Source of the DNA: Catenaria anguillulae PL171 | Lineage: Eukaryota > Blastocladiomycota > Blastocladiomycetes > Blastocladiales > Catenariaceae | Direction of reading: 5' to 3' | NCBI GenBank assembly: GCA_002102555.1 | Contig: MCFL01000233.1 | Location: 1-36,788, forward strand | DNA length: 36,788 nt | Position numbers and translations under genes: made by a program | Shown: piece by piece, positions 1 through 9,518 of the stretch | How positions within the stretch are numbered: the stretch's first letter is position 1 | Layout of the letters: the number at the start of each line of letters is the position of its first letter | The notes under the pieces: generated by a model | Told to the model about the DNA's origin: nothing | Seen by the model: only the letters and a program-made list of their open reading frames with translations | Databases searched by the model: none

Positions 1-1272
1 AGCGTTGTTTCCTTCACAGATGCCGGCGTCGGGTCCTTGCGCGACACGGAGCTTCCGCAAAGCTTTGGCGGGTCCTTCTTGCCCATCAACTCGACCCACA
101 TGCTCGCTGCTGGCGGCTATGGCCAAGCTGACAAGGTTGCCAACTCTCGTCCCGCAATGGAACGCGCCGTTGTGTCAATTGCCAATGGTGCTCGTGGCGA
201 AGTCAAGCCCATGCTCGTCCAACGCGTGCTGTTTTCCTCGTTTGTGTACAAGAACAAGTACGTGATTCATGTGGGCGGCAACGTGCCTGGGAAAAGACGG
301 GCCAGGGTGGTATTGTCGAATGGTATGATCTGGCGACGCAGGCGTGGCCAGATACCGCTTGGCAGATTGACAACAAGGATAAGGGTCCCGAGGCCATTTA
401 TGCGCCGTCGGCGTTCTTGCACGATAACCACATCTTTATCGTGGGCGGGCTGGTCAAGGAAGTTCAGGGCATTGTACGTTTGGTGTATTCTGTTCCTGAT
501 CATCTCCCCAATTGCAGTTGCTGACTTTCTCTCTTTTCGCATTGGGCAGAACCCACAACCAAACTACCTCCGCATCCTGAAAATCGAAGAGCAAAACGGC
601 AATTCCCTCGCCATGTCGTGGGTCGACGAGTACAAGCCGTCGCCACCGCCGCTTCGTGGCCCGCTCGGCCTCACTGTCTGGGCCTGGGTCGGCATCGGCT
701 TGGGCGGCTTTGCCGTGCTTGCCATGGGCGCATCGGGCTGGACCCTCTTCAACAACCGCATGCGCGCGCGCCGCGAAGAGCAGCGCGTCAAGGAAAAGGC
801 CGAGCTCGACTACATGACGCGTGTTCAGTACGAGAGCACGCCCGGACCCAACAAGACGGCCGGATCCTCGCAAGCAGCAGCGGCGGCAGCTGCTGCCGCG
901 GCCGCAGGCGGCGCCGCCTCGCCCACCATTTATTACACCAACTCGACAACCACGTCGCCGAGCAAAGGCGGTTCTTACGTTGCGAGCCACGCGACGGGCG
1001 CATCAAGTGCTGGTGGATACTATGCGCAACCTGTGCAGGCTCAGAACACGGGATACCAGTACCCGCAGTACACGGGATCAACGGCAAGCGGCGGCGGCGC
1101 AACGTCGCCGTATGCGCAGGCGCAGCAAAGCGGTGGGTATTACCAGCAGCCCCCCGCGAGCCCGTATTACCAGCAGCAGCAACAGGGCGGATACTATCAG
1201 CAGCAGCAGCAGCAAGGTGGCTATTACCAGCAACAGCCCCAGCAGGGTGGCGGGTATTACCAAGGTCGTTAG
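1..1272 (+). CDS. Kelch-repeat single-pass membrane protein, 3' part
   Basis: The reading frame is open from base 1, so the 5' end lies outside the window. The N-terminal part shows kelch blades: VIHVGGN near 261-281, EWYDLATQAW near 319-348 and HIFIVGG near 430-450. A 76-bp intron fits 474-549 (gtacgt...gggcag, phase 0). After it come a membrane segment at about 661-756 (WAWVGIGLGGFAVLAMG), a basic stretch, an Ala run and a tail of repeated GGYYQQ units ending in GYYQGR. The layout resembles fungal kelch proteins with an outside propeller, one membrane span and a low-complexity cytosolic tail. The kelch frame shifts near 292-295: the upstream frame and the EWYDLATQAW frame join only if the AAAA run has one more A. 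Partner and function are unknown. Confidence 0.75.
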   Translation, partial: SVVSFTDAGVGSLRDTELPQSFGGSFLPINSTHMLAAGGYGQADKVANSRPAMERAVVSIANGARGEVKPMLVQRVLFSSFVYKNKYVIHVGGNVPGKRRARVVLSNGMIWRRRRGQIPLGRLTTRIRVPRPFMRRRRSCTITTSLSWAGWSRKFRALYVWCILFLIISPIAVADFLSFRIGQNPQPNYLRILKIEEQNGNSLAMSWVDEYKPSPPPLRGPLGLTVWAWVGIGLGGFAVLAMGASGWTLFNNRMRARREEQRVKEKAELDYMTRVQYESTPGPNKTAGSSQAAAAAAAAAAAGGAASPTIYYTNSTTTSPSKGGSYVASHATGASSAGGYYAQPVQAQNTGYQYPQYTGSTASGGGATSPYAQAQQSGGYYQQPPASPYYQQQQQGGYYQQQQQQGGYYQQQPQQGGGYYQGR

Positions 1273-1949
1273 AGAGTGGTAACTCCCCGCTCACTCTTCT
1301 CCCCTCTTCTCCCCTTCTCCTTCTCGCCAATAGATTCCCTTTCTCTTTTCCCCTGGTCCTTCACTCTTCTCTCCCTCAATTTTTTTGCCCTGTTTTTGTC
1401 ATACATCACATTCGATCGTCATCAGCTCACCTGTCATGTGTTGTTCCTGCGACATGATCTGTTCCCTTATTCTCTTGCCGTGTCCCAGTCTCGTTTTCTT
1501 TTCACTTTTCCACTTGAGCACGATGTGCGCACGCATGACCTCAACAACGTCCAAGGTCGAGTCCCTGGCGCCCTTTTCGTTTTTGTGTCTGATTGTTGTC
1601 TTGCCCGTTTCCCTCTCATCCCTGCCTATTTCACAATTACACAGTATTTCCTCTACATCCAATCAACATGCAGTATTGTTACTCTGCTCTACCCTACCGA
1701 CCGCGCTGGCCAGCCTTGCCTGTCACGGTTGGCCGCCGATTGGGCTCGACGTGGCCGCCGGTCAAGGGCCAAGGCCGCCGACGAAGAATGACTTGGACAA
1801 ACCTCATGAGTCACGGCGGCTGGCAATGTTGAACTCCCGCGTCGCTGTCCACCTACCTATACAGCGGTCATACGCGCACGAGCAGACGCTCCCTCCTGAC
1901 ACTGGCCAAGTCCCCGCATGAATGATGACGACGCAAGACTCTTCGCAGA
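1273..1949. other. Intergenic region, pyrimidine-rich at its start
   Basis: No gene is supported here. The first 130 bases or so after the kelch stop are very rich in C and T on the + strand (1,286-1,400). The stretch must contain the kelch 3' end and the promoter of the F-box gene that starts at 1,950. Open frames in it have the low-complexity composition of translated pyrimidine tracts. Confidence 0.5.
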
Positions 1950-4428
1950 ATGAATCCGAATGCAACTGAATCAAGTGTGTGGGGTGCCCACCATGTTGAA
2001 ACTCGATTCGACGGTGCCTCAAGTCCTCACACTTCGATTGCATCAAACTCCGCAGACATCTCCTTCCCCGCGTATGGCAATTACGACGATAACGGCTCAG
2101 GTGCCGCCGCCACGCCGCAACCGCCTGCTATCTACTATGTCGACGGCATCGCTTACGTTGTTGGTGTTGACGAACCTGATGAATATCGGCCGCCGCCGCC
2201 ATTCGACAACAAGCATCAGCACATTCTGCACCTTCCGCATCGCGTGCTGCTGCTCATCCTGAGCCATCTTTGGTGGTTGCTGGATCTCAAGGCGTGTGCG
2301 TAGTGCGTATTTCTTTCTTTGTCTTATTGGATGGAAGTCTGAGTGTCAGGACAGTAGCACTGACGACGCTCATGTCATTTTCTTGGTACATAGCACTTGT
2401 CGTAAGATGTTCAAGCGTATCACCTCCGAAGCTGCTTGGAAGGATACATTCTTTTTTCAGTTTGAGCGGGACACTACCCTTATGTACCTATGTCCCACAC
2501 ATGCTTCTCTCTTGCTCAATCCTCGCTGTCTTCGCTGTCTAGCCACTCATTCGGAACACATTCCAATACTCACTTGATACGTTCTAATCCCCTCAGAAAC
2601 CTTGGCGTCACCTGGCGGTCCGACTTTATCGATCGCATCAACCTGATTCGCAACATTGAATGCAGCTCCATATCGACACATTCACTTCCCCAAACTTCAG
2701 CGACCGGCCGGCCAATCTCTCGCGCCATTTCATTTGCAGACCACGCGCTGGCGCTTGGCAACAATAATTCCGGTTCGCTTTCTTGGTGTTTCTCCTCCTC
2801 GCTCGCTTGGCGTTCGCTCACCAGCAGATACTCCGGTCTATACAGTCGTTTTGCTTGATTCTGTCCACCGTGTCCAGGCAACGTACCGCCAGATCGCTCA
2901 ATTTGCACCACCGGCGAGTACTGATGGCAAGTGGCTCATGGACGCGACAAAGTATGTGCTCTTTTCCCGTTTACCTTGTGGCAGCACCATCAAGTTACTC
3001 ATGCCAGTGTTTCCTGATTCATTTAGTGGCCTCGGATGGCGTCCTCAGTTCGCCGTTGCGTTTTGCTCTCCGTCCACCGGCCGGCTCAACCTCCAGTTCT
3101 ACGAATCCAACCATGGAAACGCTCACATTGAACCAAACCACCATTCCGTCGAGGTGGAACTTGTACCACCAGACCATGGTGCGCAACCAGTTGCTGTTGC
3201 ATGGCTCTCAGCACATCCCATTGAGCGCTCGATCTCTCCGCAGTCACCTTCCAACTCGCAAACCTGCACGATCGTTGCAATTGCCAATTCGGATACGTCC
3301 ATCAAGCTGGTTTGCGTTAGCATGAATGGCAAATGCGTACAATTTTCGCTGCCCCGGTTATCGCCAACCAACTCAAACCTGATGATTCAACGTCTTTGCG
3401 CATCGACAAGCGCCCTGGTTGCATTGCTCGCCGACAAGGGCGACGCTTCCCGCCAATCGCTTATTTGCGTTCCCGTCCCGACCTCACTTTTCACCTACCT
3501 TTCCGGCGACGAATACACCAAGCCTCTTCCCAAATGGGAACGAAAGCTTGCGCACATTGGCGACCCAACTCGCGGCCAAGTCGTGACCAAAGCCTCGCAA
3601 CCACCCATCATGCCCACGGCAAGCAACTGGGACACGTCGCGCGAGTTTGCCATCCCATCGCGTTTCGGCACCATTGTCCAAGTCGTCTATTCCGCGCAAA
3701 CACACCCGCTGGCCATTCTCCGCACCTCCAACCGCAAATACTCTCCACTGGTCCTTGTCCGTGTCGACCGACCAGATACCCCGGTCGTCGGCACCATCAA
3801 CGTCGCTTGCCCACAACTCGTGGCGTCCTTACCCAAAGGCCGCAAGCCCGGATCCATGACGGCATTCGCGCATGTCTCGGGTCTCGACGAACGGTTTCTC
3901 CGCCCAATGCCTGCATTTCCGATGATGGGTTCCACCACCGGTTCCGTTCACGCGCACGCTACGAGCACGTCTGAGCTCGCAACGTTGGTGCTGGCTGTGG
4001 GCGATTCGAGGGGAAATGTGCACGTGTATCGCGTGCTTGCGCCGCGGCCGTCGCCATCGCCGTCGTGCAGTGTGCCGTGCCCGGACGAGTATGAGGTAGA
4101 GCATTTCGCGTCGCTTGTGGGTGTTGGAGGAGATGGAAATGTGGCGGCAATCCGGTCCGTGCATGTGAATGCGGGCGTGGTTGTTGCTGCAGATGTCAAT
4201 GGACAAGTGCGGGTGTGGGAACCGCTCAGCGGTAAGTGCTTGAGGCGGTTTCGATTTGCATGTGGCAAGGGCGAGGCCGAGCAGGTGTCGCATATCACGT
4301 CGTGGCCCGAGGCGCCTGACCGGATCGCATTTGTCCTCGAGTCAGGAAAGGTCAAGGTGTTGGATGTGCTTGATCCAGATGACTGGATTCCCCGGTTTAG
4401 TACCAAGTGCTTTACGTGGGACGATTAA
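1950..4428 (+). CDS. F-box / beta-propeller protein, copy A
   Basis: Model: exons 1950-2302, 2394-2483, 2597-2772, 2846-2951 and 3027-4428, giving 708 residues. All four introns (91, 113, 73, 75 bp) are GT-AG and sit at the same codons as in copy B downstream. Around residues 88-125 lies an F-box-like segment (ILHLPHRVLLLILSHL, then DLKACA and CRKMF across intron 1), which in known families binds Skp1 in SCF ubiquitin ligases. The rest has WD-like strands, for example IVAIANSDTSIKLVCV and VVAADVNGQVRVWEPLSG, suggesting a divergent propeller that would choose the substrate. Start: ATG at 1950, whose MNPNA matches MDPNT at the proposed start of copy B. The F-box role is inferred from the family; the substrate is unknown. 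Confidence 0.8.
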
Positions 4429-4528
4429 GTTCAATCAACAGCTTTTTCCGCATCCATAAACGAATGGTGTTCCTCTCTTTAACCACTTCGACTATATGCA
4501 AATCATCTGTTCTCACCTGTTTTCCTGC

Positions 4529-5338
4529 TCAACGAGTGATGGAACGAACCACGTTGCGTGCCCGCACCACCTCGGCTTTGCCAACAACGGTCGCATGCAC
4601 ATTCGTGGTCTTGACCACCTCATCCATCCACGAAACATACGTTGGCGGCGACCACAAGGACATGGGCCACATGAGCCCGTAATCCAGCATGTGGCCGGGG
4701 CACCATGGCTGCTCGACCTCGGATGGTGACATTGTGGGTCGACGAGCAAGTTCAGGGCACATTTGACACAACGCAACGAGGACACGCTCGAAATCGACAA
4801 GTCGACCAAGGTGAAAATACATGAGCGGGGCGCGCAACACGAGAATCAAGTTGGATACAGCACGATCACTTGGATTTCCCGGGAGACTCTGCAGGTCATT
4901 GGTGCAGTTGGCGTTGCCGACCGTGAGAAGCAGGTGCGACAGGATCGGAACCCAAAAGTCGGTGCGCGGGAGTGAAGCCCACCTGGGTGCGTGGAGCAGC
5001 CAGAGGATGAAATCTGCGGATAACGGATTGCGCGAAGCAACGTACGGGTTGCGCACGAGGAAACGATTGAAGAACCCGAAAGAATCATCCAGAGAACATT
5101 GGGCGCCGCTGCCGCCAAAGTACTTGTTGGCAGAGATGGCGCGCGAGAGCCAGGCAAGACGCAGAGGGCGGCATTGTGCAATGGCCATCGTCGCGACCAA
5201 AGAGCACGTGGTTGTAATGTGGAGTGGGGAATGGGTGAGAAGAAGGATAGGCTCGACGAGGTCGGCAGGGAGGAGGTCAGCAGCGGTCATGTGAATGGTA
5301 TTGCTCATGGTCATTGCATTTTCTGCTCCATGTTGCAT
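4529..5338 (-). CDS. Uncharacterised 269-residue protein between the F-box paralogues
   Basis: One uninterrupted frame runs from ATG at 5338 to a TGA at 4529-4531. Its 3' end is 100 bp from that of copy A (convergent), and its 5' end faces copy B across about 370 bp. I do not recognise the family. The N-terminus (LPADLVEPILLL, then a helix-rich stretch) resembles the N-terminal module of the LDWW-repeat proteins at 12.3 and 34.9 kb (for example LIFDLVEPILVCAL), and could be a shared degenerate F-box-like module. No LDWW repeats, signal peptide or membrane span are clear. Further ATGs at codons 9, 11 and 17 leave the exact start open. It may have been carried along with the tandem duplication or inserted between the copies. 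Confidence 0.6.
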   Translation of the reverse strand: MQHGAENAMTMSNTIHMTAADLLPADLVEPILLLTHSPLHITTTCSLVATMAIAQCRPLRLAWLSRAISANKYFGGSGAQCSLDDSFGFFNRFLVRNPYVASRNPLSADFILWLLHAPRWASLPRTDFWVPILSHLLLTVGNANCTNDLQSLPGNPSDRAVSNLILVLRAPLMYFHLGRLVDFERVLVALCQMCPELARRPTMSPSEVEQPWCPGHMLDYGLMWPMSLWSPPTYVSWMDEVVKTTNVHATVVGKAEVVRARNVVRSITR

Positions 5339-5710
5339 TGAGTTGACGTTCTGGTCGATATCATCATGTCTCGCGCCAATTACTAGTTATTCACTGTGGC
5401 GAAGCGATCAATTTTGACAATTAATTCTCTATTGTCCACGTCATGGGAGACTCGAAAAACAGTCAAGCATGAGCCAATGTATACATACCTATACACTCAC
5501 GTTAGGTAGACGACGCCTTTGCCGTCACTTGACTTGCCACACGTGCTCCAGGCTCACTGCAGTTGGATGGAGCTGGCCTGAGCAACGTTCTCGTGTCTCG
5601 CAGCCGCGTCGTCGCCATCAAAAATTATGAATGATTCATAGGCACTAGTATTTACAACAACATAAACGATGTAGTGACATGCACTCGAAGGAAAACAGAC
5701 CCACAGCATC
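5339..5710. promoter_or_regulatory. Divergent intergenic region between the minus-strand gene and F-box copy B
   Basis: These 372 bases separate two divergently transcribed starts (5338 on minus, 5711 on plus) and must hold both promoters. The sequence is noticeably richer in A and T than the flanking exons. I see no specific factor site that can be supported. Confidence 0.4.
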
Positions 5711-8262
5711 ATGGATCCGAATACATCTCGCTCGCAATCCGCATCCAGCGGTAGTGCTTGGAAAGGTTGACCGGTTCGCTCGCACTTGCGCACCCAAATG
5801 TTGCACTGCAGGCCATCATCATGTGCTCAATGTCATTCGTGTACCTCGACAGACTATTACCACGTGTTTGGCGACGACGAATACTGCAACGACATGGATC
5901 GAGCCTCAATCAACGCCCATTCCAAGAAAAAGGCCAAGAAGTCCGCACCAGTGCCCGCTGCCGCCGCCCAGTCGCCAACACCGCTTGACGACAACACGAT
6001 CCAGGACCTTGAAGTTGAACGGGATGTCGACCAAATCGTCCCAGAAACAGAAGCTCCGACCGATCATCAGCACATTCTGTACCTTCCGCTTCGTCCTCTG
6101 CTGCTCATTCTCAGTTACCTATCGTTGGCAGACCTGGAGGCCTGCGCCTTGTACGTGAACACAGTCAGGAGTCTCCTGTTCCGGTACCTGTGAAAAAAAA
6201 CTCTGCAATGCTAACATACTTTCCCGACCGATTTGGCAGCACATGCCGCGAAATGCTCGAGCGCATTACTTCTGAGTCGGTCTGGAAGGACACTTTCTTT
6301 CATCACTTTCAGCGGAATCACCCGACCTACCTCATGTACGTGAAGCTTTGTTGCCCGTGACATCCGGTTCTTGCAGTTCGGAACTCACTTTCCCAACGCC
6401 AACACAGAAACCTTGGCCTCACTTGGCGGTCCGAGTACATCGAACGCACCAACCTAATTCGCAACATTGCACGCAGTTCCATTACTTCGCATAGCTTTGA
6501 CAGATCTGTTACCGCACGTCCGATATCTCGGGTCATTGGGTTTGGAGAGCATACGCTGGCGGTCGGGAATTCGGATTCGGGTTCGTTTGCCTTTTCCGCT
6601 TGGTCGGTTGTCTCTCACAGTCGTTCTGTCACATTTCGCAGTCATTTTGCTTGATTCTATCCACGGAACACAACAGCAGGTTGCTCGTTTCGCACCGCCA
6701 GCAATGGGCAAGGACGAGAGGTACCTCATGGACGCAACCGAGTATGTTGGGTATACGCACACACTGTCATTTGGCTCAATCTCCATCAAACTGACCTCTT
6801 GTGGACCGTGGACCGCGACTCTTCCAGTGGGGTTGGCTGGCTTCCTCAGTTTGCCGTTGCCTTTTGCTCGCCAACGACTGGTCTACTCAACCTACAACTG
6901 CACACGCACCCCTACCTCGGCAATGCTCCGAGCGAGCCGATCCACAATTCGGTCGACGTTGCACTCTCACCTCCAAGCAATGCTGCACAACCAGTTTCTG
7001 TAGCTTGGTTCACTGCAAGTCCGATTGCACACCTACTGTACCCGTGGCCGCTTTGCCAGACGTACAGCTCGCCTAGTTCTGCGATTGTGGCCATTGCTTA
7101 CTCGGATACATCCATTAAGCTGGCTTGCGCCAGTGTCAATGGCAATGGCAAGTGTGTTCAGGTTTGGGTGCCGCCCATGTCGCCGGCTGCTGATTCGCCC
7201 GCGCGGGTGATTCAACGTCTTTGCGCATCCACATGCGCCATTGTAGCACTGCTCTCAGACAAGGACGACCCAGAACGTCAAACGCTTGTTTCCATTCCAG
7301 TTCCCACGTCCCTATACGCCCATCTTGTGGACCACGTCATCCGAACGCCGCTTTCAAAGAAGTGGGATCGCAAGCTTGGGCACATTGGCGACCGGAATCG
7401 CGGCGACGGAGTGACCAAACGCTCGCAACCACCCATTCCCACGGCGAGCGACTGGGACACGTCGCGCACGTTTGACATACCAGCACAGTTCGGCACCATT
7501 GTCCAAGTTGTCTATTCTGCGCACACGCACCCTTTGGCCATTCTCCGGACCTCCAACCGCAAGTCCTCCCCGCTTGTCCTTGTTCGGATCGACCATCCCG
7601 ATGCCCCAATGGTTGCCGCAACGATCGATCTCACCTGTGCCAATCTCATGACCGAACTGCCCCTTGGTACCTCGGCCGGTCCCATGACCGCATTCTCATT
7701 TACGACAGGGCTTGGCGACCACCATCTGCGCCCAATCCCCGTCTACAAACACTTTCCGATCTACGATCTGGTCGGACGCGTAACGCGCACGTCCGTGCTG
7801 ACGACCATGGTCCTCGCCATTGGCGACGCCAAGGGCAACGTGCACGTGTTGCGTGTGCAGCCGCCAAAGACGTCGCCATCCGGTGGAATGCCATGCCCTG
7901 CGGACTTTGATGTGGATCACTTTTGCACGCTTGTGGGCCGAGGTGGGGTGGCCATCAGGGCCGTGCATGTCAACGCGGGCGTTGTGGTTGCGGCAGATGT
8001 CAACGGCGCGGTCAAGGTGTGGGATCCGTTGAGCAGGACATGTTTGAGGCGGTTCAAGTTTGTAAGTGACGAGGGCGAGGCCGAGCAAGTGACACAAATC
8101 TGTTCGTGGGAAGAGGCGCCTGAGAGGATTGCATTTGTTCTAGAGTCGGGAAACGTCAAGGTGTTGGATGTAATGGATGCGGAAGACAAGATTCCAAAGT
8201 TTTGCCGGCCAATGGTTCGGGATTTGGGGCCAGAAACGGGAAACGTGTGCCGAGGTGGGTAG
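5711..8262 (+). CDS. F-box / beta-propeller protein, copy B
   Basis: Best model: exons 5711-5750, 5853-6150, 6240-6335, 6408-6580, 6642-6741 and 6828-8262, giving 713 residues against 708 in copy A. The F-box-like segment (ILYLPLRPLLLILSYL, DLEACA, then CREML) is followed by WD-like strands such as AIVAIAYSDTSIKLAC and VVAADVNGAVKVWDPLS. Introns 2-5 fall at the same codons as in copy A; the first of these has a good ctaac branch site. The 5' end is the weak point. ATG 5711 starts MDPNT, like copy A, but its frame meets a TGA at 5768 unless a 102-bp intron (gtagtg at 5751, acag at 5849-5852) is removed. Otherwise ATG 5798 or 5894 would start the protein. Probably a substrate receptor of an SCF ligase, by family inference. 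Confidence 0.78.
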
Positions 8263-8343
8263 TGGTTGACTGGCAACCGTTGCAAAGGTGTCGAGTTCTG
8301 TTTGTATGTAGACACAAGAGACAAGAAAAATGAAAAGAGCATT

Positions 8344-9009
8344 CTATTCCTGATTCTCAAACTCTGCCTTGACCAACCCTTCGCCTTCTCTGTACACCAA
8401 CCCAGCGTCACCCAGTTTTGGGAACTTGAAGGTGACAACCGTGGCGTCGCCGACCTTGTGCTTGTCGCCAGTGCACCGAATTGCACCCAACATGGTGTGT
8501 ACGCAATACTCCAACCTGAGCGTTGCCTCCACGCCCTCCAACCTGCGCACGCGACCGTGCCTGAGATCGACAATGCCATAGGGATTTGGCTGGTTGGCCA
8601 GCACGATCCTTGCATCCTCGCGATCGGGCAAAATGGCGTCCCAAATGGTCATCTTGTTGTGCGTAATGGGGTCGTCTTTGCCTCCCGGTGCACCGTACGA
8701 CAGCGTGAGCATGGCGTGCACTTGCTTGACATTCCACGTAAAGAGCGGCGCGAGATCGGCTGTGAGGTTGAAGTGGACGAGGCCATAGTGGCGCGGCTGG
8801 TGGTAGTAGGACTGCCAGTGGTAGTGTGCGTCGCGCGAGGCAGGCAGCAGTGCCACGGACTGGATGCCGAGGCGGGGGTCGGGCGAAGCGCTTGGGTCCA
8901 CGACCAGCGGGTTGAAGAGCGAGGCGGCGGCGATGACGGCGGCGAGGGCGATGAGGGCTGATGTGGCGTACGAGGCCACGGCAGATGCGCGTGAGGTGAT
9001 TGAATGCAT
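8344..9009 (-). CDS. SPC3: Signal peptidase complex subunit 3
   Basis: A single frame of 221 residues. It has the SPC22/23 (SPCS3) pattern: a short cytosolic N-terminus starting MHSITSRASAV, one membrane anchor at about residues 13-33, then a lumenal domain with FNLTADLAPLFTWNVKQV, the family signature, followed by a KMTIWDAIL block and a beta-rich C-terminus. This subunit is an accessory, essential part of the ER signal peptidase and contacts the catalytic Sec11 subunit. The protein is slightly longer than the human form of 180 residues, mainly through the linker after the anchor and a C-terminal extension. It converges with F-box copy B (81 bp between stops) and diverges from the SUMO ligase. 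No intron is needed. Confidence 0.93.
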   Translation of the reverse strand: MHSITSRASAVASYATSALIALAAVIAAASLFNPLVVDPSASPDPRLGIQSVALLPASRDAHYHWQSYYHQPRHYGLVHFNLTADLAPLFTWNVKQVHAMLTLSYGAPGGKDDPITHNKMTIWDAILPDREDARIVLANQPNPYGIVDLRHGRVRRLEGVEATLRLEYCVHTMLGAIRCTGDKHKVGDATVVTFKFPKLGDAGLVYREGEGLVKAEFENQE

Positions 9010-9518
9010 TGCGGCGATTGCACTGGTTGTGAATGGGTCGTGCTACATGGCGAGGCGTACCTACAACTACAACGGGTCAAGCTCGCGGTTAACTTTAACG
9101 TTGGCAGCTGAGGGCTCTATGAAAGTATATACTTATGTGCGATGTGCGACGTGGCACTGGACCGATCGGCGGACCCTACCTCTCAGCATTCCCAGATCGA
9201 TCCCATGTGCTATTGTACAAGATTCAAGTTCGAAAACGAAATGTACGAGAGTTTCTCAGAGGACACGTCCTTCTCTTTTGCACCGACTCGGAGTTGGGTT
9301 TGTGCAATACAATTGAATTACTGGCTACTATCAACCTTTACAGCCTGGTGTGCTGATCCACCCGCCCAAGTCTCCCCTGGGGAATGAATGTGACGATCAA
9401 GCTTGTCATCATATCGATCGTCGACCATTGCCTGAATCAAATCAAATTTAGTCAAGAACGAACCTGTCAAGATTTTGAGCAAACAAGTTGCAACCGACCG
9501 GTCCATGTCTCAATCGCC
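9010..9518. promoter_or_regulatory. Divergent intergenic region between SPC3 and the SUMO ligase
   Basis: About 500 bases separate the two divergent ATGs and should contain both promoters and 5' leaders. The plus-strand frame of the SUMO ligase stays open back to an ATG at 9384, so 9384-9518 could instead be coding. That peptide shows no domain, and the ATG at 9519 has a better context. No other feature is supported. Confidence 0.4.

Noticed and set aside
454-990. Minus-strand open frame of 178 codons opposite the kelch gene
   Set aside because: It is the shadow of a GC-rich coding exon; it is Arg/Gly/Ala-rich, has no domain and covers the proven intron and the membrane segment of the real gene.
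1276-1791. Plus-strand open frame after the kelch stop
   Set aside because: Phe/Leu/Ser-rich translation of a pyrimidine-rich untranslated region; no domain and no good start.
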